Assembly (NCBI RefSeq): GCF_900143055.1
Contig: NZ_FRCW01000014.1
Coordinates: 16,956 to 80,955 of the forward strand
Direction of reading: 5' to 3'
DNA length: 64,000 nt
DNA from: Fibrobacter sp. UWR3
Lineage (GTDB): Bacteria; Fibrobacterota; Fibrobacteria; Fibrobacterales; Fibrobacteraceae
The position numbers were made by a program, and so were the translations under genes. This document shows positions 44,801-51,259 of this stretch, piece after piece. The notes beneath the pieces were generated by a model. The model saw nothing but the letters and a program-made list of their open reading frames with translations. It did no database searches and was not told the DNA's origin. Numbering within the stretch: the first letter of the stretch is position 1; each line of letters opens with the position of its first letter.

Positions 44801-46414
44801 TATAGAATGCTTGGGGTGAATGATTACGAAAAGAAAAAAGAAGAGGCCAGGCGCCTTGTAAATCTAAAAATACACCTTATATCTACGGGAAATTTCACTT
44901 TTAATGAAAAAACTCGTGAATTTGAGGATTATGATTTTATTTCAAAAGGCGATAATGCGTATATAAAGGTTCCCAATTTAGATTTTAGGACATTGGTTAG
45001 CAAGCTTGAATTTTTGGATGCCTGTGCCGAAGTGCTGATGATGCAATTCCGTTTAGATGATATAAAGTTAAAGAAAACTTTTAGAGATGTTATTAATAGT
45101 GATGCTGAAAATACAGAAAAGGAAATACGTTCTGACTATGGTTCAGACTATTTAAGAGAATGTAAGGAACTTTTAGGCGTAAACGAAACCCCAGAAATCA
45201 TTTTTTGGAACAGAATTTTAGACGCAAAGGGATTGCCTTTATTTGTAGATTCAGAAAAAAAAAGTGTAAAGAGCTATGTTGAAGACGTTCTTTCTATCAT
45301 TTTGCCGCAAAATTATGATGATGTTGTTTTCTTTGATGTGCAGAATGATGCGTTTATTTGTTTATTAAAGGTTGTGAAAGATCAGACGGGAATACTTTTA
45401 TCTCGCTGTCTGAATAAAGATGGACTTATCCAATATCATAAAAATCATGTTAGAAATTCGATATTGGATAATTTGAGTAAATTTACAAGTCTTCTTTGGA
45501 AGAAAACAAATGCTCTTCCTAAAGATGAAATACAACCACGAATCAATTTTAAGAATAATATTTGGGCTTTTAGAAATTGTGATCAAGAAATAGATTTTAA
45601 CGATTATTCATTTGAGTTAGATATTGACTATAATTCTATTGTAGTTGAGTTCGCTAGAAAAAAATTTGAAATAGATCTAGAACAAGAAGATGTTGAACCA
45701 TATCAGGAAAAATATCAGTATAACCTTCCTGATGGTAATGAGACTGCTTTGCCGAACGATTTGGCGGGTTTAGTGTATTTTGAGGGTTATGATGCTCAGT
45801 TTGATAGTTTTTTTGCTGAATTAACAGAAGAAGCCGAGAATAGTAGCGAACCGCTGAATGATTATAAATCGTTTAATACAAGTTCTCCCTCTAATATAGA
45901 TGCAACTGAAGTTAAGATTTTGCCGGCTGAAACAAGAGAGACGTTTTCAACTGGCGAAGGGAAGAGTTCTCCTAGAATCCCACACAATTCTTCTCCTGCA
46001 GCGGAGCGTATAAAGCAGGATCACGGAAAGTTGGCCCAGAAAACTGTTGTTCAGTGGCTTAAAGAGAATAAACATGCTTATCGAGAAAGAAGTTCAACTT
46101 CGCAGTCCGCGGATAAGGATGATGGAGCGCATTATGACATAGACTACAAGTTGAATGGTTCTACAGAATGGCGCTTCTTAGAGGTAAAACACGTATCCAA
46201 TGACACGTTTGATATTTCAGAGGGTGAGATTGAATTTGCTTGTTTGTCTGAAAATAAGAGAAAATACGACCTTGCATTGGTCAAGGATGGTAAAGTTTAT
46301 CCGGTAATTGCTCCATTTGCAAACGAAACGAAGAAAAGTTTCGTAGAAAAGTTCAATGCGAAAATAATGGGATATGCTGTTAAGTTTAAGATGATGACTG
46401 ATGATGTCAATTAA
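41834..46414 (+). CDS. Large GHKL (sacsin-like) ATPase with C-terminal NOV/DUF3883 nuclease-like domain
   Basis: A 1526-residue protein. The N-terminus is a Hsp90/sacsin-like GHKL ATPase: ILELLQNADDAQ (N-box, Asn50/Asp53), ISNVGEPFS and IGNKGLGFRS (residues 102-111). A long middle region (about 250-1350) without recognised domains follows. The last 130 residues form a NOV/DUF3883 domain with HGKLAQKTVVQWL, DID at 1435-1437 and Glu1450-Lys1452 in RFLEVKH, a PD-(D/E)XK-like arrangement. Such ATPase-nuclease giants occur in defence islands, but I know no characterised system with this exact set. AT-rich. AAAGG precedes the ATG. The AbiGi-like gene upstream is separated by a terminator and a G9 tract. 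Confidence 0.75.
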   Translation: MALLDDINLQKIKNIQTYLNDINRLFSDYEQERHTTEDYNGRQILELLQNADDAQSKEVQIELNTNKQLLIISNVGEPFSKEGFESLMLAHNSSKRNKKIYIGNKGLGFRSILNWADKIDVVSNGCRVSFSPEIVTESVEKDLAEKYNEIKELKIKKQFDPSAFTYPILALPTIQENLQSSIWTTEIIIQYKRNYLEDIKKQIAALSPEVLLFVRNMELLRIVEDENVKEYRSDIEKKEDFCNVYLTSKINDCIDTDCLYRVFKRSGKLPLEYQENNKYNDALHYEVAVAIGDNFEVEKNFLYSFFKTDIEIPLPCIIHGSFDLNSSRKIINNTSVNDFILRKVAQEILYVALFIRKDSPEATWNSFELLRLRHSLLLDKLEEFKRNLNKYKSEVSVLPCVDEKYRTLSDVVYYSDEMSSLVAKDYGKYFPHILKVKKIGTPWKNLELNANAKYPEKYFWQTFDSICRNDEFTIDARTNLIELLSSLIENRQLTNRAEFKISILIDDEGCIIDKDSLIYTPAPYKINKPSYMDFQFIGKDFYKKLLQVFKISGEHQDRQLCAKIGSFVNLKPYDLAELTPTIIRTCNEILKNAEHPLLIAKETIVVLYHNHLLSKTMQSGAETKYEGIQLVNRKKEIASPKNLYFSKTYENGARTEYVYGDIISDSEYLVDKDFWDVSDGEELEEFFILLGISKSVKYEKYQLSNVDRGYYIPLLEECIEYKLYKKSGHEPHNEVFRLVDLKKIEQLSPSKILLLLFIESELRSELNAPRLKFDKPGYKGKYDFPADYSFIAYQLKPLFEKVVANIDDKDIDRLIDEKSKLDYDFLERNGIKKERADEILRHLYAKKDLEELDTETIYSMLLKVPQLFPDGRNVQKVYSRILDILKSREPINLPQGLFLACYTDDVFEYKLCREIYYYDDAVLPKSILREIPTLVMRQRAGCDNVVRIFGVRKLTADALEIKESAVEKNKLLSESFDDYLNKHKSCILAYRMLGVNDYEKKKEEARRLVNLKIHLISTGNFTFNEKTREFEDYDFISKGDNAYIKVPNLDFRTLVSKLEFLDACAEVLMMQFRLDDIKLKKTFRDVINSDAENTEKEIRSDYGSDYLRECKELLGVNETPEIIFWNRILDAKGLPLFVDSEKKSVKSYVEDVLSIILPQNYDDVVFFDVQNDAFICLLKVVKDQTGILLSRCLNKDGLIQYHKNHVRNSILDNLSKFTSLLWKKTNALPKDEIQPRINFKNNIWAFRNCDQEIDFNDYSFELDIDYNSIVVEFARKKFEIDLEQEDVEPYQEKYQYNLPDGNETALPNDLAGLVYFEGYDAQFDSFFAELTEEAENSSEPLNDYKSFNTSSPSNIDATEVKILPAETRETFSTGEGKSSPRIPHNSSPAAERIKQDHGKLAQKTVVQWLKENKHAYRERSSTSQSADKDDGAHYDIDYKLNGSTEWRFLEVKHVSNDTFDISEGEIEFACLSENKRKYDLALVKDGKVYPVIAPFANETKKSFVEKFNAKIMGYAVKFKMMTDDVN

Positions 46415-46445
46415 CCTTTTTTGTTTGCGTCAACAAAAATGGTGC

Positions 46446-47048
46446 TTATTTTTTCTTCATCCCTTTAATCTTTTCCTTATGCATCGCCTTGAGCCTTGCT
46501 CGGTCTGCGTTGAGCGAGGCGATTTCTCGGGCGATAGCTTCGATTTCAGTCGGGTAAATTTTTGTGGGCAGGGCCTTGTAGTATTTCTTGAAATCCCTGT
46601 CGCGGATTGTGCCTTCGGGGATTCTGTCGCCGAGTTTCGCGTTGTTCCCAAATATCACGAGGTCGATGAACTTGTCCTTGAGTGCCGGGAACATTTCATG
46701 TAGGGCCATGATATGCCCGTAATTCTGGTGGTGCGGATTCTTCATCGAGTATTTCTTTTTGCCCCAGCCCGCGATTACCGTCCATTGCTTGTCGTAGGCG
46801 TTGCCGACAATCAGCCCGATGTATGTCTTCTTTTCTACGACGAGGATGCCTTTCTCGGTCACGGCGATAATGTCGATTTGTTGTACGCCGTGGCTCCCTT
46901 CCACATAGACATCCCTGAAGACGGTTCCCTTGCTGATGGCGCGGATTCTGTTTGCCGTGTGCTTCTCGCCGATGTGCCCGACAATCTGGTTCTGGAAGAA
47001 CCACATGCAAAAGACGATTGCACCGAGAATGACTATAAACGTTATCAT
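46446..47048 (-). CDS. Membrane-anchored NERD-domain protein
   Basis: The 200-residue product starts with a transmembrane segment (ITFIVILGAIVFCMWFF) and then has a NERD (nuclease-related) domain: HIGEKHTANRI, VQQIDIIAVTEKGILVVEKK with Asp and ExK-like residues, and DLVIFGNNAKLG. The C-terminal helix is Lys/Arg-rich. NERD proteins are presumed nucleic-acid-binding or nucleolytic; function is unproven. It is convergent with the GHKL/NOV gene (31-bp gap). It is GC-richer than the neighbours to its left, so the AT-rich insert may end here. TATATT lies 7 nt before the ATG. Confidence 0.8.
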   Translation of the reverse strand: MITFIVILGAIVFCMWFFQNQIVGHIGEKHTANRIRAISKGTVFRDVYVEGSHGVQQIDIIAVTEKGILVVEKKTYIGLIVGNAYDKQWTVIAGWGKKKYSMKNPHHQNYGHIMALHEMFPALKDKFIDLVIFGNNAKLGDRIPEGTIRDRDFKKYYKALPTKIYPTEIEAIAREIASLNADRARLKAMHKEKIKGMKKK

Positions 47049-47055
47049 GTAATAG

Positions 47056-47061
47056 AATATA
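47056..47061 (-). promoter_or_regulatory. Candidate -10 box of the NERD gene, leaderless geometry
   Basis: TATATT on the minus strand with 7 nt to the ATG at 47048. Confidence 0.45.
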
Positions 47062-47110
47062 TACTTTTTGCGTTAGGAATAGTTCACTCTGTAAAATTTT
47101 CTTAGGCCCC

Positions 47111-47334
47111 TTGCCAATTTTGGGCATAATAGGTACATTAATGCCCGACGTGTTTTTCCGTCTAATGGAAAAATGCGTCTTTGCGTTTATAACGCAACGC
47201 ATTTGGCCTCGGCAATGGAAATAAACAAGTTTATTTCCGCTGCTCTCGGCTTAGTGCGTTTTTTTTATCCCGATTTTCGGAATAAAGGGGACGCCTCTAA
47301 CATCAATCGGCCGCCAAAGCGGTCAAATGGAGGC
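47111..47334 (+). promoter_or_regulatory. Structured 5' leader, copy 1 (promoter plus about 190-nt leader)
   Basis: TTGCCA (47111-47116), 17 nt, then TACATT (47134-47139) form a promoter, so the RNA should start near 47147. Hairpin 1 spans 47147-47179 (GACG..CGTC around TTTTTCC/GGAAAAA). Hairpin 2 spans 47172-47203 (TTGCGTT-TAT-AACGCAA inside AATGCG/CGCATT) and overlaps the 3' arm of hairpin 1, so they exclude each other. Hairpin 3 is a perfect 10-bp stem (47217-47238). At the end GCCTC (47293-47297) can pair with GAGGC (47330-47334), hiding the GGAGG ribosome binding site around a CCGC-CAAA-GCGG stem. Copy 2 is at 48716-48939. Confidence 0.7.
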
Positions 47335-47345
47335 TGCATCAACTT

Positions 47346-47969
47346 ATGGCAAAATTAGAGGACCTTATAAAGAACTTGGTGGCCCTTCCGCATGAATATG
47401 AGTGGTTGGACTTTAAGGAAAGCTGGTTTTCAAAGGACGAGATTGGCGAGTACATTTCGGCGATTTCGAACGGGGCTGCATTGTGTGGCCGGGAATTTGG
47501 CTATATCGTGTGGGGAATCCATAATTCAACTCACGAAATTCTCGCCTCGATGTTCTTGCAGTTGCGGCTGAGTGAACGGTCGGGGCGCGGCGTTCCGAAG
47601 ATTGTTGGGGCGTATGGCCGCGAATCCATAAAAATTGAAAAGAATTTCATCGTGGTGACGATTCCGTTCAATAGGATTAACGTGACCCCGTTTGAACTGA
47701 ATGAAGGGCAGCCGACAATAAACCCGACTGTAAAGGCTACAACAAACGCTACAATAAACGCTACAATAAAACTGACCGATAGTCAAAAGAAAATTCTTGA
47801 AAAAATCTTGAGTAATCCGATAATTACTCAAATTGAAATTGCCGAACAGCTAAATCTTCACCGTGTCTCTGTCACCAGAAGTATAACGAAACTACAGAAA
47901 TTGGGTGTTCTGAAGAGAGTCGGCAGTAATAAAACCGGATATTGGGAAATAATTGAAAACGTACTCTAA
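47346..47969 (+). CDS. AlbA_2 (Schlafen-like)/winged-helix protein with internal deletion
   Basis: The 207-residue product has the start of an AlbA_2 domain (EYEWLDFKESWFSKDEIGEY, ISAISNGAALCGREFGYIVW) and then jumps, after about residue 65, to the C-terminal part of the 'ATP-dependent DNA helicase RecG-related' family (LRLSERSGRGVPKIVGAYG). A Thr/Asn linker made of short repeats (ATTNATINATIK) and a winged helix follow (ITQIEIAEQLNLHRVSVTRS). Full members are roughly 400-500 residues, so some 200 residues are missing without a frameshift. Full-length relatives act as regulators or in defence. The structured leader lies directly upstream; its GGAGG is 12 nt from the ATG, an unusually long spacing. 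Confidence 0.75.
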   Translation: MAKLEDLIKNLVALPHEYEWLDFKESWFSKDEIGEYISAISNGAALCGREFGYIVWGIHNSTHEILASMFLQLRLSERSGRGVPKIVGAYGRESIKIEKNFIVVTIPFNRINVTPFELNEGQPTINPTVKATTNATINATIKLTDSQKKILEKILSNPIITQIEIAEQLNLHRVSVTRSITKLQKLGVLKRVGSNKTGYWEIIENVL

Positions 47970-48106
47970 AATTGAGTAACAGTTCAAGCTCTTGACGCGG
48001 CATAGCCGTGGATTTAGTTTTAGAATAGGACTTAAAAAAAGAGCAACATCATAATGTTTTGGACGCATCCAAAAACTGTAAACTTAATCATAAAAACGAG
48101 GAAAAA

Positions 48107-48466
48107 ATGAACTATACATTTACAGAACAAGAAGTTGAAATGATGTATTACTGGGGACAATATGCTGATGGTGAAAGCGGCTTCACTGAAGAAGAACAAA
48201 AATTGTACGATAAAATAGAGCGAATTTTTACGCCGTTGCAAAAAGAAAAAGATGAATCTCGCAAGATTGTAGAATTCTTTGAAGAGATATGCAGTACATA
48301 TAAGGGGGTGTCATATTCTTTGCGTTTCCCCGGAGGAAATTGCATAAGATTCATTGACGTAGATAAAGACCTTTGCTTCGACACGAAAAAGTCAAAGTAC
48401 ACGGATGTGGTGTTGGAGGTTTCGAAGGTAATAAATAAATTGAAGTTGAAGAAACGGGAGGGCTAG
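48107..48466 (+). CDS. Small acidic protein of unknown function
   Basis: The 119-residue soluble protein starts MNYTFTEQEVEMMYYWGQYA and is rich in Glu/Lys with predicted helices, and contains SYSLRFPGGNCIRFIDVDKD. I recognise no family. ACGAGG precedes the ATG at 48107; the frame is open earlier without a better start. AT-rich like the island genes. Confidence 0.6.
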   Translation: MNYTFTEQEVEMMYYWGQYADGESGFTEEEQKLYDKIERIFTPLQKEKDESRKIVEFFEEICSTYKGVSYSLRFPGGNCIRFIDVDKDLCFDTKKSKYTDVVLEVSKVINKLKLKKREG

Positions 48467-48475
48467 AATTACAAC

Positions 48476-48730
48476 ATGTCTTCGAGCTCCCGCCAAGATA
48501 ATTCGAGCAGCTCGGCTAAGTCCAGTAGTTCCGCTGAATCAAGTCGCATGCAGTGCCCCGATATTCCCTCAGGTGCCCTTGCTGAACAACCCCGTGGGCT
48601 ACGCGAAGTAGTTGAAGCTCTTTGTAAAATTTCGTTGGGCCTCTGGCGCAAGCGCCAAATGCTAGGCTCGGTCATATCCATGCAAGCATGGCTGCGACAC
48701 TCGCCTTACGCATTGGTGCCAGTTTTCTGA
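48476..48730 (+). pseudogene. Fragment with serine-rich linker, probable remnant
   Basis: An 84-codon frame opens with SSSSRQDNSSSSAKSSSSAE, the linker style of Fibrobacter lipoproteins, but has no signal peptide before it and no domain after it. The tail overlaps the promoter of leader copy 2. Probably debris of a lost lipoprotein gene. Confidence 0.4.
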
Positions 48731-48939
48731 ATATTAGGTACATTAATGCCTGACGTGTTTTTCCGTCTAATGGAAAAATGCGTCTTTGCGTTTATAACGC
48801 AACGCATTTGGCCTCGGCAATGGAAATAAACAAGTTTATTTCCGCTGCTCTCGGCTTAGTGCGTTTTTTTATTTCGGATTTTCAGAATAAAGGGGACGCC
48901 TCTGACATCAATCGGCCGCCAAAGCGGTCAAATGGAGGC
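48716..48939 (+). promoter_or_regulatory. Structured 5' leader, copy 2
   Basis: From 48736 to 48939 this matches copy 1 (47131-47334) over 204 bp with seven substitutions and no indels by eye. The promoter is kept as GTGCCA (48716-48721), 17 nt, TACATT (48739-48744). All hairpins and the GCCTC/GAGGC pairing over the ribosome binding site are kept. The GGAGG here is 4-5 nt from the ATG at 48943. Confidence 0.7.
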
Positions 48940-48942
48940 AAA

Positions 48943-49226
48943 ATGGCAAAGAAGTCCATCAATATCTTGGACAAGGATTACACCCGCTGGGTAAAGGAAC
49001 TCTCTACCCGTTACCGCAAGAGCCAAAAAATGCACCCAAGATCGGGGAACAAAAGGAAGATTTTCCAATTACTCAACAAGTTGTTGAGCAAATTGCCCAT
49101 GACATCTTTTCTATTCCATGGGGACATCACCGTTTTTTAATCGATCGATTTCAAAATTATCCAACAAGCACCCAACAAGCACCCAACAAGTTGAATAGGG
49201 AGCTCGGTGAAAGGTTTGGTGAATGA
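48943..49226 (+). pseudogene. Decayed YhcG/DUF1016 gene
   Basis: Starts MAKKSINILDKDYTRWVKEL, clearly homologous to the N-terminus of the intact copy at 28309 (NITILDKDYKNWIAEL). After RYRKSQ the frame shifts and a block is missing. In another frame VVEQIAHDIFSIPWGHHRFL and IDRFQNYP match the intact protein's VPWGHHKLLIDKFKQVP, ending at a stop at 49224-49226. The nuclease domain is absent. A CCAACAAGCAC repeat (three units) lies in the tail. Confidence 0.8.
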
Positions 49227-49320
49227 AACGTATTTGCCCCAGCAAAATTGGTTATCAGAAAATCCTATAACGGCCGCCCGATGCAAAAAGTTGTATCTTT
49301 TCGGTGTAGAAGGTAACGCT

Positions 49321-50115
49321 ATGAAAAGACTTATTGCTTTTATTGCCTGCACCCTGCTCTTCGTGGCAGGCGGCGCATCTTACACGTTCGCTGCTCCAAA
49401 GGCGGCCCCGGCCGAAGACATCAAGATTGTCAAGGTGAACGACGCCAACTTTGAGAGCGAGGTTCTGCATTCCAAGAAGCCGGTCATCCTGGATATCACT
49501 TCTACGAGCTGCCCGCCGTGCCTCATCATGATCCCGACGCTCATCGGTATCGCGAAGAACTATCCCGACATCAAGATTGCGACGGTGGGCATCGACGAAC
49601 CGGGCATCGACAAGATCAAGGCTACGCTCCCGATTCGCGCGTTCCCGACGTTCTTCATGGTGCGCGACGGCAAGATTGTAAACCAGCTGGTGGGCGCAGT
49701 GAAGGAAGAGGAACTGCTCTCTGCCCTGCAATACACGCCGAGTCCGCTGGCAAAACCCGCCGTGAAGCAGAAGAAGGTCAAGAATGCGAAACGCAACATG
49801 GTGTGCAAGACTCCGGGCCAGTTCAACGGGCTCAAGAACCTGGTGACTATCTCGTTCGTGTTCGGCGATTACGAAATCGAGAACGTGGACATTGTGACGG
49901 ACGTGTTTGTGCCGCCGGCGATGGAAAGCCAGCGCGTGCAGATGATGGAACATGTGCGTTCGAGCGGGAAGGGCGAGGTGGAACCCACCATGACGGGCTT
50001 CCGCATCCATATCGACAACAACTGCCGTTTTATGAAGGCGATGGACATGAAGCGCACGTCCACCTACGGCGAGATGCGCGCGGGCCTCGAGCTGCAGGGA
50101 TTTAGTTGCCAGTAA
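49321..50115 (+). CDS. Exported thioredoxin-like protein with extra C-terminal domain
   Basis: The 264-residue product has a signal peptide (MKRLIAFIACTLLFVAGGAS, cleavage near FAA). A thioredoxin fold (about 35-140) carries the redox motif SCPPC and the cis-Pro segment IRAFPTFFMVRDGKIVNQLV. The last 110 residues (NMVCKTPGQFNGLKNLVTIS and onward, two Cys) form a domain I do not recognise. It should act as a periplasmic disulfide oxidoreductase. AAGGT precedes the ATG. It is GC-rich like the core genome, so the AT-rich island ends before it. Confidence 0.85.
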   Translation: MKRLIAFIACTLLFVAGGASYTFAAPKAAPAEDIKIVKVNDANFESEVLHSKKPVILDITSTSCPPCLIMIPTLIGIAKNYPDIKIATVGIDEPGIDKIKATLPIRAFPTFFMVRDGKIVNQLVGAVKEEELLSALQYTPSPLAKPAVKQKKVKNAKRNMVCKTPGQFNGLKNLVTISFVFGDYEIENVDIVTDVFVPPAMESQRVQMMEHVRSSGKGEVEPTMTGFRIHIDNNCRFMKAMDMKRTSTYGEMRAGLELQGFSCQ

Positions 50116-50204
50116 TTCAGCGCATGGATTCTATCGCCACTACGTGGCTCCAGAATGACAGTGGGGACGACATTTCCCATTTCACATTTCACACTACACA
50201 TTGT

Positions 50205-50210
50205 TATATT
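50205..50210 (+). promoter_or_regulatory. Candidate -10 box of the SIR2-like gene, leaderless geometry
   Basis: TATATT with 6 nt to the ATG at 50217 and no ribosome binding site. Confidence 0.45.
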
Positions 50211-50216
50211 GCTGTC

Positions 50217-51200
50217 ATGGCCCTCTCTTCTAATACATACCGCCGTATTTTTGTGCTGGGCTCCGGCTTCAGCAAGTCTTTCTGCCCGCAGATGCCCACG
50301 CTCCGCGACCTGAACGAGCGCATTCCCTTCGGCATCCCGGACGAGTTCCCGCACTTGCGCGAATACTGCACGCGGTTCCTGGAACTGTGTAACGGCCAGC
50401 CGGATTACCTGGACATCGAGCGGCTTTCGACCTCAATACTTTCGGCGCAGATTTTCCCGGGGGTGCGCGAGAGCCTGTACCATTCTAGCCTGCGTTTCGA
50501 ACTTTTGCGGTTTATCGCAAGCGAAATCCGGCACGACAAGGGAATGGACGCGGACTGCGCGGCGGTGCTCCGGAAGTTCCTTTCGGGTTGCGAGAACTTC
50601 CCGGGCGAGGGCGTGCGCGATACGCTACTGCTATCGTTCAACTACGATACGCTTGTCGAGGACGTGATTGCGGCCGACCCGGAGATGAGTTCGCGCGTGG
50701 CGGTGGATTACGGCGTGCGCATTGACCCTGCGGACCGGAGTGCGGTTCGTGCCCCGCGGACGCTCACGGTCGACCTCATCAAGCTGCACGGTTCACTCAA
50801 CTGGTACCCGGTGAAGGGTGCCTCCGACCCGCTCGACCTGAAGAACGTGTGCCAGGTGGAACCCTGCGACCGGAGTTTCCCCATCTACCGCGAAGACACT
50901 CCCATCTACATCCCGATGGCGCATGCGAAGGAATCATTCTTGCGCGGGAGCCTTTTCAACCTGCTCTGGAGCAAGGCGGATTATTACCTCAAGAATGCGC
51001 AGGAGATATACTTCCTGGGTTACGGTTTCCCGAAGACGGACATGAACAACCTGGAATTCTTGCTCCGGCACCGTGAACGCTTCAAGAAGGTTGTGGTCTT
51101 TGAACCGGAAGGTTCTCCTGTGCTCGGGCGGTTGCACAGGCTGCTTGGCAACCTGGTCGAAAGCCGTGACGCGAAGGAATTTTTGGAGTGCTGGGTATAA
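50217..51200 (+). CDS. SIR2-like NAD-binding protein
   Basis: The 327-residue protein has the SIR2 Rossmann features: VLGSGFSKSF near the N-terminus, LLSFNYDTLVEDVI, IKLHGSLNWYP and FLGYGFPKTDMNNLEF near the C-terminus. Zinc-ribbon Cys pairs of protein deacetylases are missing, as in the SIR2-like NADases of defence systems (Thoeris, DSR, SIR2-APAZ). No partner domain or HerA/Argonaute gene is beside it. It may be an NAD-consuming effector, but enzyme activity is unproven. The start was chosen at 50217 because the motif begins at once and TATATT is 6 nt upstream. It closes the island on the right. Confidence 0.82.
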   Translation: MALSSNTYRRIFVLGSGFSKSFCPQMPTLRDLNERIPFGIPDEFPHLREYCTRFLELCNGQPDYLDIERLSTSILSAQIFPGVRESLYHSSLRFELLRFIASEIRHDKGMDADCAAVLRKFLSGCENFPGEGVRDTLLLSFNYDTLVEDVIAADPEMSSRVAVDYGVRIDPADRSAVRAPRTLTVDLIKLHGSLNWYPVKGASDPLDLKNVCQVEPCDRSFPIYREDTPIYIPMAHAKESFLRGSLFNLLWSKADYYLKNAQEIYFLGYGFPKTDMNNLEFLLRHRERFKKVVVFEPEGSPVLGRLHRLLGNLVESRDAKEFLECWV

Positions 51201-51233
51201 AAAGATAAGGGAAGGCGGTCGCCTTCCCTTATC
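51199..51233 (-). terminator. Intrinsic terminator of the minus-strand metallopeptidase gene
   Basis: A perfect 14-bp stem (51204-51217 with 51220-51233) followed on the minus strand by five T. It sits directly at the SIR2 stop codon, so it may also affect that transcript. Confidence 0.85.
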
Positions 51234-51259
51234 CCTGTTGGTGTGGAATGAGGAGTCAG

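Noticed and set aside
47970..48058. Short AT-rich stretch as a small RNA gene
   Set aside because: No promoter, stem or terminator pattern strong enough to support it.
49141..49195. Short CCAACAAGCAC repeats as a CRISPR-like array
   Set aside because: Units are about 11 bp in direct contact without spacers, inside a decayed gene.
51199..51233. Terminator of the SIR2 gene on the plus strand
   Set aside because: The T run is only on the minus-strand side, so it is assigned to the metallopeptidase gene.
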